Assembly: GCA_019426215.1 (NCBI GenBank)
Contig: CM033394.1
Coordinates: 24,510,195-24,574,194 of the forward strand
Source of the DNA: Buddleja alternifolia
Lineage: Eukaryota; Streptophyta; Magnoliopsida; Lamiales; Scrophulariaceae
Length of the DNA stretch: 64,000 nt
Direction of reading: 5' to 3'
Positions 33,006 through 44,919 of this stretch are shown piece after piece; within the stretch, counting starts at the first letter, position 1, and each line of letters begins with the position of its first letter. The translations under genes and the position numbers were made by a program. The notes below the pieces were generated by a model that had not been told where the DNA came from, made no database searches, and saw only the letters and a program-made list of their open reading frames with translations.

Positions 33006-33988
33006 CGTTATCCTTTTCTCATCTATGGTCCTTACATCCCGTCTAATCTCAGGTTTCAATCCTCTCAAAAAGTGATCGATCTTTTCAGTATTATCTCTTG
33101 CAATGTACGGTACATATCTGCAACCCTCTTCAAATTTTCTAACATAGGCACATACAGTCTTATCTCTTTTTCTGGTTAAAGGTTCAATTTCATAAATGAA
33201 AGTACAGAAATTATACAAAGAAAGCGAATAAGGGAAATGGCCCCTACCGCACCAAAGTAGCTAACATGCTAGCTACTCCATCATACAGTCATGTCTCCCT
33301 GCTTCAACTCCAAGAACTCCTTTACCTTAAGGGATCTAGCATCTCGGGTCAAGTATTTGTCGTAAAAGATCACCTTGAACCTATCCCATGTCAATATCTC
33401 CATATTCACGGCAAGTTTGGCTCCTTCCCACCAGATTCTTGCTTCTTTCTTCAGTAAGAAGATTGCACAAAGCACCTTATCAGCATCATTGATACGCATG
33501 TAGTCAAAGATGGTATCCAACGATTTAACCAACTCCTCTGCAACTATGGGATCCGAACTATCGTAGAAATCAGATGGTTCCATTTTTCTGAACTTCTCAT
33601 ACACGGCTTGTGGATTGTCAGGTCGAATAGGAAGTGCATGAGCTTGATGATTATGTTCTTGAGTTCTATGTTGAATGTCCAGTAACTGTTGAATTTGCTC
33701 ACCGTGCATTCTAGTTTGTTCTTGTATCAGATTAGTTAGATCACCCACCACATTGTTGCCACCCTCTTGGGCACCCATTACCTTTCTTTTTCGCAGCATG
33801 ATTTTCTCTATTTTGCCCAACTTATCCCATTCACTAGCCAATAATGAATGCACCATAATGACAACAATATGCATTGATCACGCATAAAAGAATAAACTAA
33901 AGAGTTGACCAAGTTTCCTAGCCAGAATATGTTCATATGCCTTCTTCTGTCTTCAGGAAAGACTAAACCTCCGCTCTGATACCACAAC
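33006..33988 (-). pseudogene. Gag fragment, array unit 1
   Basis: The minus-strand frame from about 33800 ([20 protein letters not shown]) gives a Ty3/gypsy gag: [67 protein letters not shown] 131 bp insertion then interrupts it. The C-terminal capsid ([20 protein letters not shown]) resumes at 33218 and is cut by family B DNA at about 33006. Primer-binding site TGGTATCAGAGC is at 33973-33984. There is no zinc knuckle or pol. Confidence 0.85.
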
Positions 33989-35792
33989 TGTCACACACCC
34001 TGACCCGACCCGTACATGTAACTCATATAAGCCACGAGGTCAGGCCGAGGGGCGATGACCCATTTTCTTCCTTTGAAATGTTATGGTTTTAAAAAAAATA
34101 GAATATATCCCGTTCAAATTTAAAAGCAAATAATTTTTATTTTATATACATCAAAACCCAGTACCTTCATTCCTGTATTAACATACTTATGTTTACAAAA
34201 CCATAACAGAGCGGTAATACAAATCAACATCAGAGTGCAAAAGTGCTCGAAGCAAAGCATATGAACATAGCTATGTTTGACCGCTCTGGAGATTTGGGCA
34301 ACCTTCACATATAAACATGATCATCACCTGCATCATAAGAACCTAATGAGCTAATGACTCAGTAAGAAGAAGCTCATATTTTTAAAAACAATGTTTAACA
34401 TATTACATACGACAGTCACTAATGCATAGTTCAGTTAAAACTTTTCTTTTTCCTCTTTATCCTTTCCTTTTGGGTACCCTCGAAGTGTGGTATTCGATTG
34501 ATAGTGATAGGCATCTGTTTTCGGAACCTGTTCATAGTAATTGGCCAATGAAACAGGCATCACGGGGTTCTCATAACCGACCTTTCGGCCCTATGATATT
34601 AACCGCTAGCTCTCTCGTACATCGTAGCTTTATCTATCTTGGCTTTTACACCTCAAGGTATTCACCACCAGTCTTTTGGGTTCGCCGGTCCCACCCTCGT
34701 CTCGTACCTACCCGACCATCAATTAAATACCATACCTCCCTTTTTCAAATCATTTTCTTTACATGTGCATCAACATCATGCATCATGATCATATATACAC
34801 AATAAACAAGAAATAACATTCATTCCCAAGTAATCATCTTAAAACATCATAAACATATATACGTCAACACTTCACCCAATAGGCAAGTAATAACATTTTT
34901 TTCCAAACTATTATCTTAAAACATCATAAACATGCATAATATGTTCCTTATGAAGCAGTGAACGAACTTCAACTTACCTTAAGTCCTTTGCAATGAACCA
35001 GAAAAGGTGACGCTACAGAAGCTAGCTAATGATACTTCTTCCTAATTTTAGATGTGCAATAATCTGTAAAAAGGGTATATAACATACCTAAATGCAATCC
35101 TCTGTCATTATTCCAAATTCACCGATTAAATTGAAGTAACAATCGGTAAAAGACTTACTTGAAACAACCACGTCGATTTGCCTAGCTAGCTCCCTTTACC
35201 TATTACTTTTCCTTTCCTATTTTTCCTTGAATTTTTCCTCTCTTTTCTTTCTTTTCTTTCTTCTTTCTTTTTCTTACGTTTGTTTTTCTTTCCATTTTCA
35301 TCCAGAGAGCCCCTTTTATAAGGTTTAAGTCGGTCATTGAAACTTAAGGGTGAAGGTTGTTTAAGTTTAATAATATTATATTCAATGAATTATTTGCAGC
35401 TATACGTTAATGCCTTATATTTTCTATGTGTCACAAATTTACATTCATTGTGACATATAAATGACACGTAAGAGCACGTAAGGCATGAAATATATTGACC
35501 CGGTGACTGGTGGAAAGCTTTCGTGTACCAAATTCAATCAAAACTCTAAAGTTAAGCGTGCTCAGACGGAAGCAATTCTGAGATGGGTGACCACCTGGGA
35601 AGCACGTCAATTATCATTTCATTTTTTTTATTTAACTAGCGATAAGCGTTAGCAAAAATGCACCTTAAAAGCAGTTATCATATAATTAGAAAGTAATCAT
35701 GTTCGTGCAATCATGCCATTTATAGTCAATAATAAATGCTAACTATATGCCATGCTTACTGTTGGCTGCAAGAGAGATGATCGGGCATTACA
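33989..35792 (-). repeat. LTR 1 of 5S-bearing gypsy array
   Basis: On the plus strand it runs TGTCACACACC to GGGCATTACA (1804 bp, TG..CA). On the minus strand it reads into primer site and gag, fixing the orientation. It contains a 5S rRNA-like segment (35501-35610) antisense to gag. Arms ATGCCTTA and TAAGGCAT flank a region just before the 5S-like sequence. It is near-identical by eye to LTR 2. Confidence 0.88.
35501..35610 (+). other. 5S rRNA-like sequence in LTR 1
   Basis: It aligns along most of plant 5S rRNA: TGTACC..ATT.CAATCA.AACTC leading into AGTTAAGCGTGCT (A box, 35550-35562) and GATGGGTGACCACCTGGGA (C box region, 35582-35600). A T8 run at 35622-35629 sits where a Pol III terminator would. 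The last bases of real 5S are not conserved, so it is not an rRNA gene. Similarity to 5S is high in the promoter boxes and weaker outside. Confidence 0.85.
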
Positions 35793-36923
35793 CTTGTGAT
35801 TTCCTTGACCTGGTTTTTGCTCTGGTTTCTTCCATTGTATTGGTTTTCTTGGAGTGAACCTTTGTCCCTTTTGTTGATAGGATTTCTGAATTTCTTTGTC
35901 ATCCAGGTCAGCCATCAAAGCTTTACCTACAATTTCTCTAAACTGAGCTGCCGAAGACATCCGTACGTCCCGTCTAATCTTAGGTTTCAATCCTCTCAAA
36001 AAGTGATCGATCTTTTCAGTATTATCTCTTGCAATGTACGGTACATATCTGCAACCCTCTTCAAATTTTCTAACATAGACACAGACAGTCATATCTCTTG
36101 TTTTGGTTAAAGGTTCAATTTCTTATATGAAAGTAAAGAAATTATACAAAAAAATCGAATGAAGGAAATGGCCCCTACCGCACCAAAGTAGCTAACATGC
36201 TAGCTACTCCATCCATCATACAGTTATATCTCCCTGCTTCAACTCCAAGAACTCCTTTACCGTAAGGGATCTAGCATCTCGGGTGAAGTACTTGTCATAT
36301 AAGATCACCTTGAACCTATCCCATGTCAATATCTCCATATCCACGGCAAGTTTGGCTCCTTCCCACCAGATTCTTGCTTCTTTCTTCAGTAAGAAGATTG
36401 CACAAAGCACCTTATCAGCATCATCAATACGCATGTAGTCAAAGTTGGTATCCAACGATTTAACCCACTCCTCTGCAACTATGGGATCCGAACTACCGTA
36501 GAAATCAGATGGTTCCATTTTTCTGAACTTCTCGTACACGACTTGTGGATTGTCAGGTCGAACAGGAGGTGCATGAGCTTGATGATTATGTTCTTGAGTT
36601 TTCTGTTGCATGTCCAGTAACTGTTGGATTTGCTCACCGTGCCTTCTAATTTGTTCTTGTGTCAGATTAGTTAGATCACACACCACATTGTTGCCACCCT
36701 CTTGGGCACCCATTGCCTTTCTTTTTCGCAGCATGATTTCCTATATTTTGCCCAACTTATCCCATTCACTAGCCAATAATGAATGCACCATAATGACAAT
36801 AATATGCATTGATCACACATAAAAGAATAAACTAAAGAGTTGGCCAAGTTTCCTAGCCAGAATATGTTCATATGCCTTCTTTTGTCTTCAAGAAAGACTA
36901 AACCTCCGCTCTGATACCACAAT
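35793..36923 (-). pseudogene. Gag fragment, array unit 2
   Basis: This has the same gag as unit 1, starting [20 protein letters not shown] (36734), with [20 protein letters not shown] and [14 protein letters not shown]. It is interrupted by the 135 bp insertion at about 36095-36229, then runs [32 protein letters not shown] and [10 protein letters not shown] to KPGQGNHK. At that codon the LTR begins and supplies the last residues. The zinc knuckle, protease and pol are deleted. Primer site at 36908-36919. Confidence 0.87.
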
Positions 36924-38732
36924 TGTCACACACCCAGACCGTCGCCGACACGTACATGTAACTCAGACAAGCCACACGGTCAGGCCAAGGGGTCGATGAC
37001 CCATTTTCTTCCTTTGAAATGTTATGGTTTTAAAAAAAAATAGAACATATCCCGTTTAAAATAAAAGCAAATCATTTTTTTTATATACATCAAAACCAAA
37101 CACCTTCATTCTTGTATTAACATACTTATGTTTACAAAACCATAACAGAGCGGTTATTCAAATCAACATCAAAGTACAAAAGTCATCGAAGCATGGCATA
37201 TGAACATAGAGCTCTGTCTGATAGCTCTGGAGACTCGGGCAACCTTCACATATAAACATGATCATCACCTACATCATAAGAACCTAACGAGCTAATGGCT
37301 CAGTAAGAAGAAGCTCATATTTTGTAAAAAAATGTTTCACATAATACATACGACAGTCAATAATGCATAATTCTGTTAAAACTTTTCTTTTTCCTCTTTA
37401 TCCTTTCCTTTTGGGTACCCTCGAAGTGTGGCATTCGACTGATAGTGATAGGCGTCTGTTTTCGGAACCTGTTCATAATATAATTGGCCAATGAAAGAGG
37501 CATCACGGGGTTCTCATAACCGACCTATCGGCCTTATGATATTAACCGCTAGCTCTCTCGTACATCGTGGCTTTATCTATCTTGGCTTTTGCACCTCAAG
37601 GTATTCACCACCAGTCTTTTGGGTCCGCCTGTCCCACCCGCGTCCCGTGCTTACGCGACCATCAATTAAATACCATACCTCCCTTTTTCAAATCATTTTC
37701 TTTACGTGTGCATCAACATCATGCATCATGATCATATATACACAATAAACAAGAAATAACATTCATTCCCAAGTAATCATCTTAAAACATCATAAACATA
37801 TATACGTCAACACTTCACCCAATAGGCAAGTAATAACATTCATTTCCAAACTATTATCTTAAAACATCATAAACATGCATAATATGGTCCTTATGAAGCA
37901 GTGAACGAACTTCAACTTAAGTCCTTTGCAATGAACCAGAAAAGGTGACGCTACCGAAGCTAGCTAATGATACTTCTTCCTAATTTTAGATGTGCAATAA
38001 TCTGTAAAAAGGGTATATAACATACCTAAATGCAATCCTCTGTCATTATTCCAAATTCACCGATTAAATTGAAGTAACAATCGGTAAAAGACTTACTTGA
38101 AACAACCACGTCGATTTGCCTAGCTCCCTTAACCTATTACTTTTCCTTTCCTATTTTTCCTCTCTTTTCTTTCTTTTCTTTCTTCTCTCTTTTTCTTACG
38201 TTTGTTTTTCTTTCCATTTTCATCCAGAGAGCCCCTTTTATAAGGTTTAAGTCGGTCATTGAAACTTAAGGGTGAAGGTTGTTTAAGTTTAATAATATTA
38301 TATTCAATGAATTATTTGCATCTACTGGCTTAATACGCGTTATACGTTAATGCCTTATATTTTCTCTGTATCACAAATTTACATTCATTGTGACATATAA
38401 ATGACACGTAAGAGCACGTAAGGCATGAAATATATTGACCCGGTGACTAGTGGAAAGCTTTCGTGTACCAAATTCAATCAAAACTCTAAAGTTAAGCGTG
38501 CTCAGACGGAAGCAATCCTGAGATGGGTGACCACCTGGGAAGCACGTCAATTATCATTTCATTTTTTTTATTTAACTAGCGATAAGCGTTAGCAAAAATG
38601 CACCTTAAATGCAGTTATGATATAATTAGAAAGTAATCATGTTCGTGCAATCATGCCATTTATAGTCAATAATAAATGCTAACTATATGGCATGCTTACT
38701 GTTGGCTGCAAGAGAGATGATCGGGCATTACA
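36924..38732 (-). repeat. LTR 2 of 5S-bearing gypsy array
   Basis: TGTCACACACC to GGGCATTACA, 1809 bp, with the same organisation as LTR 1. The 5S-like segment is at 38441-38550. Confidence 0.88.
38441..38550 (+). other. 5S rRNA-like sequence in LTR 2
   Basis: A box AGTTAAGCGTGCT at 38490-38502, C box region at 38522-38540, and T8 at 38562-38569. It differs from LTR 1 by only a couple of bases (CCTG for TCTG before the C box, ACTAG for ACTGG). Confidence 0.85.
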
Positions 38733-40002
38733 CTTGTGATTTCCTTGACCTGGTTTTTGCTCTGGTTTCTTCCATTGTGTTGGTTTTCTTGGAGTGAACC
38801 TTTGTCCCTTTTGTTGATAGGATTTCTGAATTTCTTTTTCATCCAGGTCAGCCATCAAAGCTTTACCTACAATTTCTCTAAACTGAGCTGCCGAAAACAT
38901 CCGTACACCCCTTCTAATCTTAGATTTCAATCCTCTCAAAAGGTGTATATCTTTTCAGTATTATCTCTTGCAATGTACGGTACATATCTGCAACCCTCTT
39001 CAAATTTTCTAACATAGACACATACAGTCATATCTCTTGTTTTGGTTAAAGGTTCAATTTCTTATATGAAAGTAAAGAAATTATACAAAGAAAGCGAATA
39101 AAGGAAATGGCCCCTACCGCACCAAAGTAGCTAACATGCTAGCTACTCCATCATACAGTCATATTTCCCTGCTTCAACTCCAAGAACTCCTTTACCTTAA
39201 GGGATCTAGCATCTCGGGTGAAGTACTTGTCATAAAAGATCACCTTGAACCTATCCCATGTCAATATCTCCATATCCACGGCAAGTTTGGCTCCTTCCCA
39301 CCAGATTCTTGCTTCTTTCTTCAGTAAGAAGATTGCACAAAGCACCTTATCAGCATCATCAATACGCATGTAGTCAAAGTTGGTATCCAACGATTTAACC
39401 CACTCCTCTGCAACTATGGGATCCGAACTACCGTAGAAATCAGATGGTTCCATTTTTCTGAACTTCTCGTACACGACTTGTGGATTGTCAGGTCGAATAG
39501 GAGGTGCATGAGCTTGATGATTATGTTCTTGAGTTCTCTGTTGCATGTCCAGTAACTGTTGGATTTGCTCACCGTGCCTTCTAATTTGTTCTTGTATCAG
39601 ATTAGTTAGATCACGCACCACATTGTTGCCACCCTCTTGGGCACCCATTGCCTTTCTACATTTTCGGCTTTAAATGTGTCTCATTGAAGTCCACCACACT
39701 TGCCAAATATTTTGCCAACAACTTTGTTTAACATCTTTTGGGCCATTCACATACCATATAATGAAGGAAAATGAACAAGTGCCGCTAAACATAAATTGTT
39801 CTTTTCCAGGTGGCTGACACGATTTCTAATTACAATCAATGGTGGCATTGATCATTTGGTAAGCCACATACCCAAAGAATAAACCTCAAAGAGTTGACCA
39901 ATTTCCTAGACAACAGAATATGTTCATGTATGCCCAATTTTCTCACAAATGCATTGTCTTCAAATGAATGTGTAGACTAAACCTCCGCTCTGATACCACA
40001 AT
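38733..40002 (-). pseudogene. Gag fragment, array unit 3
   Basis: The frame 39648-39151 ([20 protein letters not shown]) is open through LKQGNMTV, then comes the 131 bp insertion (39034-39164), then capsid C-terminus and KPGQGNHK fused to LTR 2. One change (RCTPF region, 38940) breaks the frame. The leader between the start codon and the primer site (39987-39998) is longer than in units 1 and 2 and carries about 150 bp not seen there. Confidence 0.85.
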
Positions 40003-41886
40003 TGTCACACACCCCGACCCGACCCGTACATGTAACTCATATAAGCCACACGGTCAGGCCGAGGGGCGATGACCCATTTTCTTCCTTTGAAAAGTTATGG
40101 TTTTCTAAAATAATAGAATATATTCCTTTCAAATTTAAAAGCAAACAATTTTTATTTTATATACATCAAAACCAAGCACCTTCATTCTTGTATTAACATA
40201 CTTATGTTTACAAAACCATAACAGAGCGGTTATACAAATCAACATCAGAGTACAAAAGTGCTCGAAGCATGGCATATGAACATAGTTCTGTCTGACCGCT
40301 CTGGAGACTTGGGCAACCTTCACATATAAACATGATCATTATATGCATCATAAGAACCTAATGAGCTAATGGCTCAGTAAGAACAAGCTCATATTTTGTA
40401 AAAAAATGTTTCACATATTACATATGCCAGTCAATAATGCATAGTTCTTTTTCCTCTTTATCCTTTCCTTTTGGGTACCCTCGAAGTGTGGCATTCGATT
40501 GATAGTGATAGGCGTCTATTTTCGGAACCTGTTCATAACAATTGGCCAATGAAAGAGGCATCACGGGGTTCTCATAACCGGTTCGGCCCTATGATATCAA
40601 CCGCTAGCTCTCTCGTACATCGTGGCTTTATCTATCTTGGCTTTTACACCTCAAGGTATTCACCACCTGTACATCGTGGTTATATCTATCTTGGCTTTTA
40701 CACCTCAAGGTATTCACCACCAGGCCATCGTGGCTTTATCTATCTTGGCTTTTACACCTCAAGGTGAATATTCACCACCAGTCGATTGGGTCCGCCGGCC
40801 CACCCGCGTCCCGTGCCTACCCGATCATCAATTAAATACCTTACCTCCCTTTTTCAAATCATTTTCTTTACGTGTGCATCAACATCATGCATCATGATCA
40901 TATATACACAATAAACAAGAAATAACATTCATTCCCAAGTAATCATCTTAAAACATCATAAACATATATACGTCAACAATTCACACAATAGGCAAGTAAT
41001 AACATTCATTTGCAATGAACTTATGAAGCAGTTAACGAACTTCAACTTACCTTAAGTCCTTTGCAATGAACTAGAAAAGATGACGCTACCGAAGCTAGCT
41101 ACTTCTTTCTAATTTTAGATGTGCAATAATCTGTAAAAAGGGTATCTAACATACCTAAATACAATCCTCTATAATTATTCCAAATTCACCGATTAAATTG
41201 AAGAAACAATCGGAAAAAGACTTACTCGAAACGACCACGTCGATATGCCTTGCTCCCTTTTACCTATTACTCTTCCTTTCCTATTTTTTCTTGAATTTTT
41301 CCTCTCTTTTCTTTCTTTCTTACCTTTTTCTTTCCATTTGTTTCGTCCAGAAAGGCTTATAAAAAGTTAAGGCGGTTTGCAAACTTACTTGTGAAGTTTG
41401 CTAACTTTTAATATTATAATATTCAATGAATTATTTGCAGCTGCTAGCTTATTACGTGTTTTACGTTTGTGCCTTATATTTTCTATGTGTCACATATTTA
41501 TTCATCGTGACATATAAATGACACGTAAGAGCACGTGGGGCATGAAATATGTTGACCCGGTGACTAGTGAAAAGCTTTCGTGTACCAAATTCAATCAAAA
41601 CTCTAAAGTTAATTGTGCTCAGACGGGAGAACTTTGAGATGGGTGACCACCTGGGAAGCACGTCAATTATCATTTTTTTTAACTAACGATAATTGCTAGA
41701 CGTCGTGCCTGCTTAGACGTCATGCCTGCTTAACTCGGGATAAACGTTAGCAAAAATGTACCTTAAATGCGGTTATCAATTAGCAAGTAATCATGTTCGT
41801 GCAATCATGCCATTTATAGTCAATAATAAATGCTAACTATATGACATGCTTATAACAAGTTGGGTGAGAGATGATTGGGCATTACA
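40003..41886 (-). repeat. LTR 3 of 5S-bearing gypsy array
   Basis: TGTCACACACC to GGGCATTACA, 1884 bp. It is visibly more diverged than LTRs 1 and 2. A segment of about 54 bp beginning CATCGTGGCTTTATCTATC is present three times at about 40618-40780 where the other LTRs have one. A GACGTCGTGCCTGCTTA / GACGTCATGCCTGCTTA duplication lies at about 41700-41733. Confidence 0.85.
41558..41667 (+). other. 5S rRNA-like sequence in LTR 3 (decayed A box)
   Basis: The A box reads AGTTAATTGTGCT (41607-41619) instead of AGTTAAGCGTGCT. The C box region (41638-41656) is identical to the other copies. A T8 run follows at 41673-41680. Confidence 0.8.
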
Positions 41887-42908
41887 ATGGTGCTCTGCAA
41901 TAATCGGCCTCATTGAGGGACTCGAGCTCTATTACCAAGACAGTGATCTAGTAGTACTATATCCTATTGAAGGGCTACTATGTCCCGGCATGTTTTGTCC
42001 ACCTAGACCTGAACACTGAGAACCCATTCTTATTTGAGTATATTTGTCTTGTCGTGCAACCCTTGGTCCTGGATTAGAATATCCAAACATGTTCCTTTTT
42101 CTATTCTCAATTTGATTTTTCATATCTAATGAGTCTCTCTCAGTTCGTCTAGCACAATCCTCCAGATCAGAGTATTGTGTGTCCTTAAAGCAAGGAACCT
42201 GACATCAAATGTCTAGAATCAAACCTTCCACTAATCTACTACACTTGAGAGATCTTGATGATTTGCGAAAGAGGGAACAAAATTTGCACAAAGAAGTAAA
42301 TTTAACTTCTTACTCATGCACAGACAAATTTCCCTGCCTTAAATTGAAGAACTCTCAAACTCGATCAGATTTGTAACTTTCAGGGATGTATTAGCCTATG
42401 AACTCCTCTATAAATCTCTTCCAACTTAAATGTTCAAAAGTATCTGTCTCTAACCTAGCGTAAGTATTATCCCACCAATCCTTAGCAGGAAAGCTCATTT
42501 GTTGTGTATCTGTCAAGTTCATGCACCTATAAATTTATTTCGTTCTACCAAGCCACAATTGTGCTTTAGCAGGATCCTTGGCATCAGAGAATACTAGTGG
42601 ATCCATTTTATAGAATTTGGAGAGAGTAGTTCCACTAATCTCATCAGTAAGTATGTTACAACCCTTTGCTCATTCCAGTCGACTGAGCCGCCTGTCAAGC
42701 CTCTAATAGCTAAAAGGCCTAAGAGTTCTGCTCGACTATACCCAAAAGTAGATTTACAAGTGAGGGGGAATCATTTGTGAGGTAGTATTCCCTTGGACTG
42801 AAGCTCCTGGCATCGTCTCGGCTCCTACATTAAGGTCTTACAGACTCTAGGTCAGGGTCATTGTTGGCTACAGGTTCACGATTAGGCTCTACATGATTTC
42901 CCTCAGGA
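41887..42908 (-). pseudogene. Gag fragment of a different gypsy element (G4)
   Basis: The minus-strand frames give PEGNHVEPNREPVANNDPDL at the N-terminus, then YKMDPLVFSDAKDPAKAQLW, WWDNTYARLETDTFEHLSWK, RFIEEFIG*YIPESYKSDRV, NLRQGNLSVHE and the basic C-terminal part MKNQIENRKRNMFGYSNPGP. Several in-frame stops are present. It is unrelated in sequence to the neighbouring array gag. Copia C1 cuts it on one side (42909) and LTR 3 of the array on the other (41886), so it was an insertion target for both. Confidence 0.75.
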
Positions 42909-44906
42909 TGTTAAGATTATGCCCTTAGATGCCATAGAGTAGTGTAAAACGTTTGTCCATGTTTTCAGTGCAATCTCTCCACTTCCTATTAGATAGGAAG
43001 ATCGGCCCTAGAGAGATTGATCTTGATTACTTAAATAGTTCGCAAGAGTAATATGAAGTCTTTAATGGACAATGAAGACTTGGAATACTTGTACAATCTG
43101 AGTTTTGACATGGGAGTACCAGTCGAACACCATGTGATGGTGGAAGCTTTAGGTTGTAGGCACGTTAGTGGAACTAATATGCTCGAACAAGACTCGCATC
43201 AGTTCTGTCATATGGGTTTTCACTCTATGACTATCAATGACAGAACTGATTATTCGTAATAGGCACTAGTGAACCTATGAGTTGAAGTATCAAGCTAAAG
43301 ATGCACTTGTAACGTCAAGTATGTTACTAGAGTAGTTAGACCCAATTCACTCATTGGTGGGGTCGCCCTCAAAATGCGACTTGATGGGCAGCTGGTAGTC
43401 TTAGCTGATAACTAATATGGAATTTATTCTCTCATAAGTGAATGAGAAAGTATCCTATGTGATTATAGCTATTAGAGCCAATTGTACGAGGCATAAAAAA
43501 CGAACTCAATGATCTCGTATTATTATATATAATATGTATGGTCAAGTTTAGTGAGTTTGACTTTACCATGACTCTCACTTGACTATGATACGTGAACAAA
43601 AGGTTTATACGTATATGGTATTTACAATTAGAAGGTTGTGGAATGATCCTTTCATTCGATTTCGTTTGGGCTATGAAATGAGTCATGTGACTGGCTAGGT
43701 GTTACTCACTTCCTTTGGATTCCTCTCATTGCCGAAAGAAATGAAGCCAAAGAGTTGCGCTTAAGGATTGATAAAGAAAACCAAAAGGATTTTTCTATTT
43801 ATAACTAGGAAATTTAATTTATGGGATAAATTAAATATGATTAATTAGTAGTACTCATTAGATGAGATAATTAATTAAAAAGGATCAGATTAATTATTAA
43901 TTAATTATTTGAGGAAATAAATTAATGAATTAATTTATCGAATTAATTTGGTTATATAATTTATTTGTTTATTGGGATAAAAACATTAAACCCTCTGAAC
44001 TTTGGCCCTTTTTACACTTTTTTTTTAGATACTTTTGTTTTTCACTTTGCATCCTGAACTTAACGGGATTTGCAAATTTTTATATAAAAGCATATTCCGA
44101 GGAATATTCGGACATAAAATGCAATTAAAAAAAAGTTGAGGATGCAAAGCGAAAAAAAAAGTTGAGGATGTAAAGTGCAAATTTATTTTGAGAAAAGTTC
44201 AAATTCCGGCGAATATTCGGTCGGAATATGCTGTTATATAAGAATTTTAAAAAAAAAGTTTATAATAAAAAGTGTAAAAACGGTTAAAGTTCAGGATTTA
44301 ATGTTTTTATTCCTTATTTATTTATTGGATATAATAAGTAATTGATTAAATAATAGAAAATTAATTAAAACACAAGACGAGTCGAGCCAAAGGAAGGGCA
44401 TCCATTTGGACACCTATGATGGAGGAGTTGGGCGTCCACTTGGATGCCCAACATGGGCTCTAGAGTCTTGTCTTGGTAAACAAGTCAAGTGATATTAAAT
44501 ACATCACTTAAGACTTTTGACCAAGAAGAGAATTACACAATTCTCTTAACTCTCCTAAAAAGAAAAGAAAAATTCCTCCCTCTCTCCATAAGCCTCTAGC
44601 CATCGCTCACCAAGGAAAAAGGAGGGCGTTTGTCTTCTTCAATTCGTGTGATAATTTAGAGACAACCTAATTTCATTGTTCAGATCAGACGTCAAAACAC
44701 TTCAGAGAATTCAAGAAGACTGGATTATACGAGGATTGGAGATATCACCTCTGCATCAAATTCGAATTTTGAAGAAGAGCCAGATTCTCCAACCACTTCG
44801 CTACAACGGGTAAGTTTTAGCGGTTTTTAGATTCATATATGCAAATCGAGATGATAACTATGGGTAAAATTTAATTCCGCTGCAATTTATTTCATGAAAC
44901 CCAACA
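42909..44906 (+). repeat. 5' LTR of copia element C1
   Basis: It starts TGTTAAGATTATGCCC and ends AACCCAACA, directly followed by the primer site TGGTATCAAAGC at 44908-44919. It is 1998 bp, including a MITE of about 340 bp. It shares the segment AGAGTAGTTAGACCC..GGTGGGGTC with the C2 LTR at 59660. A 68-residue frame at 43053 lies inside and is not considered a gene. Confidence 0.8.
43974..44313. mobile_element. MITE in copia LTR (Mutator-like)
   Basis: Ends are inverted: GGGATAAAAACATTAAACCC on the left and, on the right, sequence ending TTTAATGTTTTTATTCC. The inverted similarity extends inward through CTGAACTTT and TTTTTACACTTTTT. The 9 bp flanks TTGTTTATT (43965-43973) and TTATTTATT (44314-44322) match 8 of 9, consistent with Mutator-like target duplication. 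It has no ORF. Confidence 0.75.
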
Positions 44907-44907
44907 G

Positions 44908-44919
44908 TGGTATCAAAGC
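44908..44919 (+). other. Primer-binding site of copia C1
   Basis: TGGTATCAAAGC sits one base after the LTR end, the copia form of the initiator tRNA-Met primer site. Confidence 0.75.

Noticed and set aside
33973..33984. GCTCTGATACCA as a tRNA gene fragment
   Set aside because: It is the 12-base complement of a primer-binding site next to an LTR. No tRNA cloverleaf surrounds it. The same holds at 16471, 36908 and 39987.
35501..35610. Calling the 5S-like segments functional 5S rRNA genes
   Set aside because: The 3' end and parts of the 5' stem are not conserved, there is no 5S gene tandem array, and each copy lies inside an LTR.
43053..43259. Small ORF in the copia C1 LTR
   Set aside because: No start context or homologous frame survives in the C2 LTR.
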